64,000 bases of DNA, from NCBI GenBank assembly GCA_965219405.1, contig OZ244736.1, positions 62,001 through 126,000 of the forward strand, read 5' to 3'. The DNA comes from VXMO01 sp965219405. Lineage in GTDB: Bacteria > Chloroflexota > Dehalococcoidia > UBA6926. Position numbers and translations under genes: made by a program. Below the pieces are notes generated by a model. That model had not been told where the DNA came from. It saw nothing but the letters and a program-made list of their open reading frames with translations, and searched no databases. Position 1 is the first letter of the stretch. The number at the start of each line of letters is the position of its first letter. Positions 1 to 7,167 of the stretch are shown piece after piece.

Positions 1-1
1 C

Positions 2-322
2 GGACACCATGGGGCGACGGAGGAGGAGCAGGCGGTCGGACAACGCTTTGTCGTCGACCTTGAGATGGCTCTGGATCTCGCGGTTGCGGGACACTCGGAC
101 GATCTGGCCGATACGGTGGACTATGGGCGGGCGTTCGAGATTGTACAGGGGGTGCTGGAGGGCCCGCCACACGCACTGCTGGAGAGCCTGGCCGAGGAGT
201 GCGCGCAACGGCTGCTGGATGAGTTGCCCATCGAGCGAGTTCGTATCCGGGTGAGCAAGCCGTCCGCGCCCATCAGGGGTTCGCTGGACGCAGCATGGGT
301 AGAGATAACGCGACGACGGTGA
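2..322 (+). CDS. folB: Dihydroneopterin aldolase, 5'-truncated by the window edge
   Basis: Reads in frame from base 2 through codon 107 to TGA at 320. FolB converts 7,8-dihydroneopterin to 6-hydroxymethyl-dihydropterin in folate synthesis in the cytoplasm. Visible family features are an N-terminal GHHGATEEEQAVGQRFVVDL segment (the usual GxHGxxxxExxxGQxFxVD), the DDLADTVDYGRAF stretch, and the C-terminal RVRIRVSKPSAPI strand, where the Lys-Pro pair belongs to the family active site. About ten residues are missing upstream. The internal ATG at 65 is not the start because homology runs through it. No folate partner gene is visible downstream; the next gene is on the other strand. Confidence 0.9.
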   Translation, partial: GHHGATEEEQAVGQRFVVDLEMALDLAVAGHSDDLADTVDYGRAFEIVQGVLEGPPHALLESLAEECAQRLLDELPIERVRIRVSKPSAPIRGSLDAAWVEITRRR

Positions 323-406
323 TTTAAGGTGGTTGGGTTTGGCGTGCTGTTGGCGCTGGCGGCGGTTTCGATTGGAGTGTTGGGGTTGTAGGGGGACGCC
401 CGATGG

Positions 407-426
407 ATTCCGGCTTCCGCCGGAAT
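407..426. repeat. dRS3-like 20-bp palindrome, copy 1 (CGGC subtype)
   Basis: A perfect 8-bp inverted repeat, ATTCCGGC / GCCGGAAT, closed by a 4-base loop. It sits between folB and the minus-strand sulfite-oxidase-like gene, so it could serve as a weak terminator for either. It is one of nine copies of the same unit in this window. Confidence 0.85.
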
Positions 427-516
427 GAGGGAAAGCGGGGGAGAGGGAATTTTTTGAAGTTCGCGCTCCGGCCCTGATTGTTGAAGGGGTAGTCCGCCTC
501 CTTCCGACTCTTCTGT

Positions 517-1128
517 TTAGAAGTCGTAGCGTTCTGAGCGCCACGGGTCTGCGTTGGAGTTGTAGCCGTGGAGTTCCCAGAAGCCGCGCTTGTTCTCGGG
601 CATGAGCTCCAGCGCCTTGATCCACTTGGCGCTTTTGTACGCGTAGCGGTCAGGCACGATGAGACGGGCAGGGCCGCCGTGTGCGGATTCCAACGGGATA
701 CCGTCATGCCGATAAGCAATCAAGACATTAGGGTTCAACAACGCCGCTAGCGGCAAGTTCGTTGTGTAGCCGCCGTAGCAGTGGGCCATGACATGGGCGG
801 CGGTCGGACGAATGCGGGCCTCGTCGAATAGATCGCGGACAAACAGGCCCTCCCAGCGGTTATCGAGCCGGGACCACCCTGTGACGCAGTGAAAGTCCGC
901 CGTGACAGCATCGTCCGCGCGAGCGAGAAATTGCTCCCACGTAAATCGAATCGGGTTGTCAACGAGGCCGATGACCTCAAATGTCCATGTGGCGAGGTCA
1001 ATCTGGGGGATCTGTCCATAGGAGAGGACGGGGAACTTCTGCGTAACGGTCTGGCCGGGCGGGACGCGATCCTTATCCACCGCCGTGGCGCCGCCGAAGA
1101 TCCTCTGCGCCCTGTCGATAATGCTCAT
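517..1128 (-). CDS. Sulfite-oxidase-family molybdopterin oxidoreductase
   Basis: A 203-residue single-domain molybdopterin-binding oxidoreductase (sulfite oxidase / MsrP-YedY fold). The Cys that ligates molybdenum is Cys81 in FHCVTGWS; HCYGGYTTNLP (about 116-126), GGPARLIVPDRYAYKSAKWI (151-170) and GFWELHGYNSNADPW near the end are the conserved cofactor and substrate segments. There is no Tat or Sec signal and no dimerisation or heme domain, so it looks cytoplasmic, unlike periplasmic MsrP or SorA. It is divergent from the selenocysteine rhodanese at 1239, separated by 110 bp. Rhodaneses release sulfite, so oxidising sulfite is a plausible role. The substrate cannot be read from sequence. Confidence 0.85.
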   Translation of the reverse strand: MSIIDRAQRIFGGATAVDKDRVPPGQTVTQKFPVLSYGQIPQIDLATWTFEVIGLVDNPIRFTWEQFLARADDAVTADFHCVTGWSRLDNRWEGLFVRDLFDEARIRPTAAHVMAHCYGGYTTNLPLAALLNPNVLIAYRHDGIPLESAHGGPARLIVPDRYAYKSAKWIKALELMPENKRGFWELHGYNSNADPWRSERYDF

Positions 1129-1238
1129 GTCCCAATTCTACACGCGCGGCATGAAGGACAGACAGGTGAGCGTCAGTGTGATGGCATACTGTCGATGAGG
1201 AATCCCGAGCACTGGGAAGACTCGCCAAGGGGGACACG

Positions 1239-2066
1239 ATGACTACCGAGGACTATGCGCATCCGGAGTACCTGGTCGAGGCGGATTGGCTGGCAGCACA
1301 CCTTGGTGACGACAATGTGGTCATCGTGGACTGCGACGTTGACGCGGGCTACAACAGGGGCCATATCCCGGGGGCGATCCTGATTCCCGATAACTTCATG
1401 AAAGACCCGGACACCGACCGCGTCCTCATGATGACGCCGCCTCAATTCCAGGCCGTTTGCGAGAGACTGGGCATCGGCAATGACTCACTGGTCATCTGCT
1501 ATGACAACGGGCAGAGCGTGACGGCGGCGCGTCTGTGGTGGGGTCTGAATACGTATGGACACAGTAACGTCAAGGTATTGAACGGCGGTTGGCGGGGCTG
1601 GCTCACCGGCGGCCACCCCGTAGGTTTCGAGCGCCCCGCTCCCGCAGAGGGTGTGACATTCACACCCAAACTCGACGATTCAATGCTGGTGAAAGTTGAT
1701 GAGCTGAAAGAGGCGTGCACTCTGGAGGAATCTGTCGTCTGGGACACTCGCAGCGATGGCGAATGGAACGGCTCAACGACCCGCGGCAATAAGCGGCTGG
1801 GACACATCCCCGGGGCCGTTCACCTCGAATGGTTCAATCTTATGGATCGGGAGACGCATCGGTTCAAGTCCGCGTCCGAGATACGGCAGATGCTGTCCGA
1901 GTACGGAATCACGCCGGACAAGAATGTCTACACGTATTGACAGGGCGGCATCCGTGCGGCGCACGGAGTATTTGTTATGCAGCTTGTTGGTTACGAAAGC
2001 ACGCGGAACTACGACGGTTCCATGCGGGAATGGGCGAATCGAGACGATACGCCGCTTGAGGTGTGA
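1239..2066 (+). CDS. Thiosulfate sulfurtransferase (rhodanese), selenocysteine at the catalytic position
   Basis: A 275-residue tandem-rhodanese protein, read through TGA at 1938-1940 as selenocysteine (residue 234). The N-terminal inactive domain spans roughly 10-130 (VIVDCDVDAGYNRGHIPGA) and the catalytic domain 150-270 (VWDTRSDGEWNG, RLGHIPGAVHLEW). The conserved active-site loop is Tyr-Cys-Gln-Gly-Gly-Ile-Arg-Ala-Ala-His; here it reads Y-U-QGGIRAAH, and the frame continues 42 codons to a TGA at 2064, giving the usual length for the family. A 7-bp hairpin lies just after the UGA (separate entry). If UGA meant stop, the protein would lose its catalytic residue and the terminal helices. The start is the ATG after GGGGGACACG. 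A possible -10 (CATACT, 1185-1190) lies upstream. Rhodaneses move sulfane sulfur from thiosulfate to cyanide or thiols. The neighbouring sulfite-oxidase-like gene fits a sulfur-handling pair. A sequencing error or pseudogene is the alternative, but the downstream part is fully conserved. Confidence 0.9.
1941..1967 (+). promoter_or_regulatory. Bacterial SECIS element of the rhodanese mRNA
   Basis: Ten nucleotides after the UGA, TCCGTGC (1951-1957) pairs perfectly with GCACGGA (1961-1967) around a GGC loop. The distance from UGA to loop (17 nt) and the G in the first loop positions meet the known requirements for SelB-binding bacterial SECIS hairpins. It lies inside the coding sequence and also encodes the IRAAHG part of the active-site loop. 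Confidence 0.85.
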
Positions 2067-2070
2067 GGGC

Positions 2071-2101
2071 GCTCATGTCCTTCGACAGGCTCAGGATGAG
2101 C
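2071..2101. terminator. Hairpin between convergent genes, part of a dispersed repeat
   Basis: GCTCATGTCCT pairs with AGGATGAGC with one bulged base, around TCGACAGGCT. It lies in the 42-bp gap between the rhodanese stop and the dut stop, so it may terminate both. There is no U-tract. The TCCTTCGACAGGCTCAGGATGA sequence type is a common dispersed intergenic repeat in many bacteria. Confidence 0.45.
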
Positions 2102-2108
2102 GGCGGGG

Positions 2109-2561
2109 TTAGGCGCCGGTAGAGCCGTGTCCGCCACCGCTCCGCTCGGTCTGCCTCAGGCTTTCCGCGATTTCCAGTGAAACGTCGGCGCGGATTCCGA
2201 CAACGATCTGCGCGATCCTGTCGCCGCTGCGAACGACGTGGGGCGGGCGGTTCCCTACGGTGTACATGGTGATGAAAACCTCTCCTCGATAGTCACTATC
2301 GATGGTCCCGACGGTACTCATCACTCCCCTGCTGCTGAGGCCGGAGCGTGACCGAACCTGGACATCGAGAGTTGGAGGGAACTCGAGAGCGATGCCGGTC
2401 GGGATCATAACCGGGTCAGGGCCAACGATGATCTCTTCTTCTCCATCCTGGAGGCAAGCATAGATATCAAAGCCCGTCGAGCCGGGTGTGGCGCGGAACG
2501 GCAGACGTACGCCCTCGCGGAGCAAGGCGACACGAATGACTGCAGTGGAATCGGTTTGCAC
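2109..2561 (-). CDS. dut: dUTP diphosphatase (dUTPase)
   Basis: A 150-residue trimeric-type dUTPase that hydrolyses dUTP to dUMP and pyrophosphate, keeping uracil out of DNA and supplying dTMP synthesis. All five family motifs are visible: PGSTGFDIYA (26-35), RSRSGLSSRG (about 69-78), GTIDSDYRGEV with the uracil-binding and catalytic Asp (about 86-96), GDRIAQIV (about 113-120) and the C-terminal glycine-rich arm RSGGGHGSTG (139-148). The arm carries His where many enzymes have Phe (GGFGSTG), a modest departure at the residue that stacks on the base. It stands alone and converges on the rhodanese gene. Confidence 0.95.
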   Translation of the reverse strand: MQTDSTAVIRVALLREGVRLPFRATPGSTGFDIYACLQDGEEEIIVGPDPVMIPTGIALEFPPTLDVQVRSRSGLSSRGVMSTVGTIDSDYRGEVFITMYTVGNRPPHVVRSGDRIAQIVVGIRADVSLEIAESLRQTERSGGGHGSTGA

Positions 2562-2636
2562 CTATCCACAATAGCGGAACGGGGCGCGGTGGGCCGGGCG
2601 GCCCTCCACGCCCCGTGAGTCTTTGCGTGTCGGAAT

Positions 2637-3422
2637 CTAGCCGGCGCGCCGACCCAACGTGCCACGCGCCAACATGACACCGGTAGCGGCCAGAGCGAAT
2701 CCAAACATGGCAATGAACAACAGCGTCATGGAACTCAGAGAAACGTCTCCACCCTGGATGGGCGGCGGCGGCTCCTCCCTGAACAGGGCGAACTGACCGG
2801 CCCGGGCGACCTTGGCCGTAACGACCATATCGAACGGATCAGTGGATGTTTCGACAGTCAACCACATATTCCTGCCGCCATCCCAGGCACGAACGACGAA
2901 CGCATCCGGGTCATTGCCTGCCTCTTCCCACTCGGCATCCGTCAGGTCCAGATTGAGCATCATGGTGGGGTTGAAGCGGGCTGATCCGCTCGCATCCTGG
3001 CCGTCAATGCTGACGGACACGGAAACGGCGCGGCGCAGGTATTCTGCTGTGCTGCCGCTCGGTTTGCTCGGATTGGGCGCAATCAGCGCGGGCATCGTCT
3101 GGCTTTCTTCCAGCTGAAGCGGCTCAATGGTGATGGAGCCCGACGGCATCTCATTGCCGTCCAGTTGCAACGCGCGAGGCTGAATCATGAGGGATCCCGC
3201 TGCGTCAAAGCCGGGGAAGAATGTGCCCGGGATGTCCAGGGTGACCCCTGCGTCATATTCAAAATCAGCGGTGACGCTGGTCTCTTCCTCGTCGTCCTGA
3301 TCGTTACTTGTCGTATCTTGCGCCAGAGCGACGCTTACGGAGGCCAAAAGCAGACCGTTAACGATTGCTAGAACGCCGAGCAACTTCAGGCGTCTGCTTA
3401 CGCCCGCATGTGTCCATGGCAT
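2637..3422 (-). CDS. Secreted protein with C-terminal membrane anchor, unknown function
   Basis: A 261-residue protein I do not recognise. Residues 1-34 form a clear signal peptide (basic start, hydrophobic core, cleavage after ALA before Gln). A short acidic Asp/Glu segment follows (about 38-48), then a beta-rich exported region of about 170 residues. A proline patch (REEPPPPI, about 218-225) leads to a C-terminal transmembrane helix (about 231-253) with a positively charged end, so it is anchored with most of its mass outside. The middle contains IAPNPSKPSGSTAEYLRRAVSVSVS and an AWDGGRNMWLTV segment resembling generic beta-sandwich surface proteins. A strong promoter lies upstream (3546-3574). 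An envelope protein of high expression is the likeliest reading; no catalytic motif is seen. Confidence 0.75.
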   Translation of the reverse strand: MPWTHAGVSRRLKLLGVLAIVNGLLLASVSVALAQDTTSNDQDDEEETSVTADFEYDAGVTLDIPGTFFPGFDAAGSLMIQPRALQLDGNEMPSGSITIEPLQLEESQTMPALIAPNPSKPSGSTAEYLRRAVSVSVSIDGQDASGSARFNPTMMLNLDLTDAEWEEAGNDPDAFVVRAWDGGRNMWLTVETSTDPFDMVVTAKVARAGQFALFREEPPPPIQGGDVSLSSMTLLFIAMFGFALAATGVMLARGTLGRRAG

Positions 3423-3484
3423 GACACACCACTCCTCTTTGGGCCTTAGCCCACTATCTCAACTGCTCCCGTATCCCGCGCTTT

Positions 3485-3499
3485 GACCCTCGAAGGGTC
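3485..3499 (-). promoter_or_regulatory. Leader hairpin upstream of the secreted-protein gene
   Basis: GACCCT and AGGGTC flank a CGA loop in the 5' leader of the 2637-3422 gene, about 65 bases before its start. It could stabilise the mRNA; no regulator motif is recognised. Confidence 0.35.
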
Positions 3500-3545
3500 A
3501 GCATGTCCAAAACGAAATCAAGAATTTGTTTTGAACCGATTTCGG

Positions 3546-3574
3546 ATTATAAAGCTATTTAGGGCAGCGGTCAA
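3546..3574 (-). promoter_or_regulatory. Sigma-70-type promoter for the secreted-protein gene
   Basis: On the minus strand TTGACC (complement of 3569-3574), a 17-bp spacer and TATAAT (complement of 3546-3551). Five of six -35 bases and all -10 bases match consensus. Transcription would start near 3539, giving a leader of about 115 nt. Confidence 0.75.
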
Positions 3575-3586
3575 TCGCTCAGACGT

Positions 3587-4327
3587 TCAGGGCGAGGAAA
3601 GAGAGCGCCCTAGTTGGGAGTGCATCATGCGAACGCGGCGAGGTAAATCGAATTGGGCGCCTGCCTCCGGCTGCCATCCCAAGATGCGACTCTCCGCAGC
3701 GAATTTAGGAAGAACATCCCTGACCCAATCGGCGTTCACACCAGCCGTTTGCAGGGGTTGAACAGCCTCCGGTTCCGCTATGTAGGCGCCAACTCCGCAT
3801 GAGACTCCCACGTCGGTGGGGAAAGGCGGTTCAATCAGGATTTCTCGCACCAGGCCAGAGTGGGTATCCGTGCGGGCCCGGGGCAGCCCCGCGGTTTCCT
3901 GTACATCGTCGGCAAGGCACATAGTGAGGTCTACGTCGGCAGAGCGGTGGGCCTCAAACATGGAAGCTAATTCGAGGTTGGTTACAAGTGCGCCGTCAAT
4001 AACGAGCGTTGATTCCGTGATCTGTTGACGAACGGCCGTCAGCGCGCCGCCGGACCCGGGCGAGCCGTCCTGCCGGACGTGCGTCGCCCTGATTCCCCAC
4101 CGGCTCCCATCGCCAAAATAGTGCACGACCATTCCGGGCAAGGAACGAGAGACAAGCCAGGCATCAGTGATTCCCTGCCCCGCGAGGTGGCGGAGGAGGG
4201 CATCGGAAGCGGGAATGCCGTCGACTTGTCTAAATGCCGGATGGGGACCCGTGGCGGGCAGGACGGCGCGCGGATCAAACCCGTCAATGAGGATGACAGC
4301 TTGGGTGAGCGTGTCTGGGCGTCTCAT
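3587..4327 (-). CDS. Nucleotidyltransferase-like protein (sugar-nucleotide fold), degenerate active site
   Basis: A 246-residue protein with the layout of glucose/mannose-1-phosphate nucleotidyltransferases: an N-terminal AVILIDGFDPRAVLPATG strand-loop, a middle GSGGALTAVRQQI segment (compare GTAGALxxA), LVIDGALVTNLEL (compare the Asp-binding GDxLxxxDL) and a C-terminal part with GVSCGVGAYIAEPEAV. The nucleotide-binding signature GGxGTRLxPLT is replaced by IDGFDPRAVLPAT, so the phosphate-binding Gly-rich loop and the Arg have changed, and the Mg-binding Asp region is altered (DGALV). It may have lost catalysis or use another substrate. No sugar-nucleotide neighbours are present. Confidence is moderate for the fold, low for activity. 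Confidence 0.6.
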   Translation of the reverse strand: MRRPDTLTQAVILIDGFDPRAVLPATGPHPAFRQVDGIPASDALLRHLAGQGITDAWLVSRSLPGMVVHYFGDGSRWGIRATHVRQDGSPGSGGALTAVRQQITESTLVIDGALVTNLELASMFEAHRSADVDLTMCLADDVQETAGLPRARTDTHSGLVREILIEPPFPTDVGVSCGVGAYIAEPEAVQPLQTAGVNADWVRDVLPKFAAESRILGWQPEAGAQFDLPRRVRMMHSQLGRSLSSP

Positions 4328-4368
4328 GCGCCCAGTTTCTCATTCTCGTCCATGCGAGGGAAATGAAA

Positions 4369-4390
4369 GGGGCGCCCTTGCGGGCGCCCC
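4369..4390 (-). terminator. Terminator hairpin of the dehydrogenase gene
   Basis: A perfect 9-bp GC stem, GGGGCGCCC / GGGCGCCCC, with a TTGC loop, 25 bases past the stop of the 4415-5428 gene. On the minus strand it is followed by TTTCATTT. Confidence 0.7.
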
Positions 4391-4414
4391 TTGTTCCCAA
4401 TTGGAGTTCAGGAT

Positions 4415-5428
4415 CTAGTTGGGAACAAGCACAACCTTGCCCGCGACCATCTCAGTTTCAAGGAGTGTCTGACCTTGACCGGCCTCCTGCATCGGCAGGA
4501 CGCGGTCGATGACCGGCTTGATGTGCCCCGCCTGCACCTGGTCCAGCCCGTCCTGCAACTGGTGGACGGTGCCGAGGGTGGAGCCAACGAGCTTGACCTG
4601 TCGGAAGAAGATGTGGCGGAGGTCAATGTTGGCGTCGTATCCGCTGGTTGCGCCGCTGGTGACGACGGTGCCGCCCCAACCGGCGAGCTGGATGCTGAGG
4701 CCCATGGTGGCCTGCCCGGGATGCTCGAAAACGATGTCTGCGCCGCGCCGCCCCACAATGTTGCGCATCTCCTGCCGCACGTCCTGTGTCTTGCGGTTGA
4801 TCAGGTGCTCCGCGCCGAGTTCCTTGCACAGCTCAAGCTTCTCGTCGCTGGACGCGACTGCGATGGGATGCGCACGGAACAGCTTGGCGATCTGGATGGC
4901 CATTACACCAAGTCCGCCAGCCGCGCCCCAGATCAGGACGTTGTCGCCGGGCTTGATGCTCGCCTTTTCGACCAGCTTTCGCCATGCCGTCACGAGTACG
5001 AGCGGGAAGGACGCCGCCTCTTCATGCGTGAGGTTGGTGGGCTTGGGTACGGCGTTTTCCGCCGGCACATTGACGTATTGGCCGTGCGCGCCGTCGAGCG
5101 CGGGCCAATCGTAGCCCCAGATGTTGCACTCCTGGCCGGTGCGATTATTGAAAGCCGGGCGGCCGCAGTGAACGACGACCTCGTCCCCGATGGAATGCGC
5201 CGTGACCTCGCTGCCTTTGTCAACGACAACGCCGGATGCGTCGCTGCCGGAGATATGTGGCAGTTCCACCTCCATAGGAGCGCCTCGGCGTCCCCAGACA
5301 TCGTTGTAGTTAATGGCCGTTGCCTTGACCTCAATGACGACGTCATTCGGCCCGGGTTTGGGGTCGTCAATATCCTTCCATTGGAGGACTTCCGGGCCGC
5401 CGTATTCGTCGAAGACGAGTGCCTTCAT
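4415..5428 (-). CDS. Zinc-type medium-chain alcohol dehydrogenase / acyl-CoA-reductase-like
   Basis: A 337-residue MDR-superfamily oxidoreductase. The N-terminal GroES-like domain (1-130) carries NYNDVWGRRG and HISGSDASGVV; the Rossmann domain has the NADPH-binding loop GAAGGLGVMAIQIAK (about 169-183). The catalytic-zinc Cys expected after the first strand is replaced by Asn-Tyr-Asn-Asp, and only one Cys (GQECNIWGYD) remains of the structural zinc lobe. That resembles the quinone-oxidoreductase and crotonyl/acryloyl-CoA reductase branch more than true alcohol dehydrogenases. It is followed on the same strand side by two enoyl-CoA hydratases, which suggests acyl-CoA or short-chain carbonyl metabolism. 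The substrate is unknown. The start is supported by the MKALVFDEYGGPEVL family opening. Confidence 0.85.
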   Translation of the reverse strand: MKALVFDEYGGPEVLQWKDIDDPKPGPNDVVIEVKATAINYNDVWGRRGAPMEVELPHISGSDASGVVVDKGSEVTAHSIGDEVVVHCGRPAFNNRTGQECNIWGYDWPALDGAHGQYVNVPAENAVPKPTNLTHEEAASFPLVLVTAWRKLVEKASIKPGDNVLIWGAAGGLGVMAIQIAKLFRAHPIAVASSDEKLELCKELGAEHLINRKTQDVRQEMRNIVGRRGADIVFEHPGQATMGLSIQLAGWGGTVVTSGATSGYDANIDLRHIFFRQVKLVGSTLGTVHQLQDGLDQVQAGHIKPVIDRVLPMQEAGQGQTLLETEMVAGKVVLVPN

Positions 5429-5554
5429 GCCAATCTCCCTCCCTTGCAGTCGTGCTGTGCACGACGGTGTACGAGTGTCTCTTCAAGGGGCGTGCGAAAT
5501 GAGTTAATCGTCACCTACCCCACCACACCGGGTACTGGCCGCGATGCGACTAAT

Positions 5555-5593
5555 CGCCCGTCCGCCCAATTTAGCACAGGGGGCGGACGGGCG
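5555..5593 (-). terminator. Strong hairpin terminator downstream of an enoyl-CoA hydratase
   Basis: A perfect 13-bp stem, CGCCCGTCCGCCC (5555-5567) with GGGCGGACGGGCG (5581-5593), 13-base AT-rich loop, beginning 15 bases beyond the hydratase stop. It has no U-tract, so termination would rely on the stem or on Rho. Confidence 0.6.
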
Positions 5594-5608
5594 TCATGGC
5601 CAAGTGTG

Positions 5609-6499
5609 TTACGGGGCGCGGCTGGGTCGGGCCATCTGCTCAGCAGCGATGGCCTGATCCTCATCGGTGAACGCCTCGTTCATGTACTGGAACCCGGCAC
5701 GCATCCCCTGCTCTGCTGTGACGCGGTCCACGTCCTGCAGGCCCTTTGGCAGATCCTCCGGCGAGGACGCGTAGGATACGTACATCAGGTTCTCGGCGTA
5801 CTCATAGGCCTGGAACATGCCCTGGGACTCGTAGTAGTAGTTGATGGCGCGCTTGTTGAGTTCCGTAGACGCGGGCGGCAGCTTGGAGATGGTGTTGGCG
5901 AGCGTCCAGACGTAATCGTCAAGTTCATCTCGATCAACGACCTCGCTGACCAGGCCAACGCGCAGCGCTTCCTGAGCGTTCATCATGTTGCCCGTGAAGG
6001 CGAGCTGCTTCATCTTCTTCATGCCGACGAGCTCAGGCCAGATCATGTAGGTCGCGACGCTTGCGTAGCGCGCGGGCGGGTAACCGAACAAAGTATCGTC
6101 CGCCGCGATGGTGATATCACAATGGCAAGCGAGCTGTCCGCCGCCGGCCAGACTGAACGAGTGGCACTGGGCGATGACCGGCTTGCGGTTGCCCCAGATC
6201 CAACGGCGGTACATCGTGGTGGGATGATCGCTCGTGATCATGGTCAGCGCATCGCGGGGCAGATTGCCCTCAGACTGAACGTTCATGTCATAGCCCGCAG
6301 AGAATGCGCGGCCTGCGCCCTTGATGACGATGCAGCGGACGGTCTCGTCCTTGTCTGCCTCCTCGAGCGCGTTGCCAACGTCTGCAAGCAGGCTGCGGCT
6401 GAGAGCGTTAAGACGCTCAGGGCGGTTCAGCGTGATGTAAGCGACGTTGCCCCCTGCTGCCTCACGCAGTTCATAGATGATGTTCTCATAGTCTGCCAT
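5609..6499 (-). CDS. Enoyl-CoA hydratase/isomerase family protein
   Basis: A 296-residue crotonase-fold protein. Family signatures are ITLNRPERLNALS (about 22-34), the first oxyanion-hole strand GAGRAFSAGYDMN and the second, HSFSLAGGGQLACHCDITIA. The usual second catalytic Glu region reads FGYPPARYA rather than FGxPExxxG, so one hydratase glutamate is not evident; isomerase, hydrolase or decarboxylase activity is as likely as hydration. The C-terminal tail (about 240-296) is longer than in standard 260-residue enzymes. A paralogue lies two genes away at 7168. Genes 7983 to 4415 all run the same way. Confidence 0.85.
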   Translation of the reverse strand: MADYENIIYELREAAGGNVAYITLNRPERLNALSRSLLADVGNALEEADKDETVRCIVIKGAGRAFSAGYDMNVQSEGNLPRDALTMITSDHPTTMYRRWIWGNRKPVIAQCHSFSLAGGGQLACHCDITIAADDTLFGYPPARYASVATYMIWPELVGMKKMKQLAFTGNMMNAQEALRVGLVSEVVDRDELDDYVWTLANTISKLPPASTELNKRAINYYYESQGMFQAYEYAENLMYVSYASSPEDLPKGLQDVDRVTAEQGMRAGFQYMNEAFTDEDQAIAAEQMARPSRAP

Positions 6500-6562
6500 T
6501 TCTACCCCTCCTTATCCGGTTCCCCAGTTCTTTCCGATGTTCTCACGAATCAGTGTTGTCTG

Positions 6563-7120
6563 TCAGTTTGCTGCCGGGCTCGCGACGAATCTCCGGTGCC
6601 AATCCTGAATAATCCCACGGTCCCGGTCGAATGCGAGATCCGGCAGGCCGTCGGCGTCAAAGTAGTCGACTGCGAGGCTCTCCTCACCCGGCCTCGGCTC
6701 TCCTTCCACAATATGCCCACGGTAGACCACGAGGATGACACGGTTGCCCGTTTCTGAGTGGAGTCCGAGCAAGCCGTCCAGTTCGACTGTCACGCCTACC
6801 TCTTCCTGCGTTTCACGGATAGCGGCGTCCTCCACTTTCTCACCGGCATCGACGAACCCCGATGGATATGACCAGAGGTCCTTGCGGGGATGGTGGGCGC
6901 GCTGCATGAGGAGGACACGGCCCTGTTCATCGCCGATCAACACGCCGACGGCCACCTTTGGATCCGTGTAGTGAACATAGCCGCATGACTCGCAGGCCGG
7001 ACGCATGGAGCCGTCGATTTCACGTTCGGCGAGTTCCTGCCCACAGTTCAGGCAGAACTTTGCCTGCCCGTGCCCATGCATGATAGGCGGGTGAGCGCCG
7101 TGCTGCTCGTCAGCCATCAA
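6563..7120 (-). CDS. NUDIX hydrolase with N-terminal zinc ribbon
   Basis: A 185-residue protein. Residues about 23-46 hold a four-Cys zinc ribbon (CLNCGQ ... CESCGYVHY), and the NUDIX fold follows with the box GFVDAGEKVEDAAIRETQEEVGV (about 91-113; GxxxxxExxxxxxxREVxEExGx pattern fulfilled). This arrangement matches NADH-pyrophosphatase-related and Nudt-type enzymes of the zinc-ribbon group, which hydrolyse dinucleotide pyrophosphates such as NAD(H) or ADP-ribose. The SQPWPFPxS signature of true NudC is not present, so the substrate is open. It sits between two enoyl-CoA hydratases and may clean up CoA or NAD derivatives. Confidence 0.9.
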   Translation of the reverse strand: MMADEQHGAHPPIMHGHGQAKFCLNCGQELAEREIDGSMRPACESCGYVHYTDPKVAVGVLIGDEQGRVLLMQRAHHPRKDLWSYPSGFVDAGEKVEDAAIRETQEEVGVTVELDGLLGLHSETGNRVILVVYRGHIVEGEPRPGEESLAVDYFDADGLPDLAFDRDRGIIQDWHRRFVASPAAN

Positions 7121-7167
7121 AGACCCTCGTAACTACTGCGAGTGAGTTTCCGGTTTCACCGCGTCTT

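Noticed and set aside
329..391. Possible 20-residue hydrophobic peptide after folB (GTG start)
   Set aside because: No ribosome site, start codon weak, only 20 codons; could be chance. Worth a look only if conserved.
1938..1940. Rhodanese as a truncated pseudogene
   Set aside because: The sequence after TGA is fully conserved and carries a SECIS; a nonsense mutation would rarely fall on the one codon that Sec replaces.
4391..6757. 788-codon open frame on the plus strand
   Set aside because: It is the exact antisense of the dehydrogenase, a hydratase and the NUDIX gene, without family features or a ribosome site. High GC and codon bias keep such shadow frames open.
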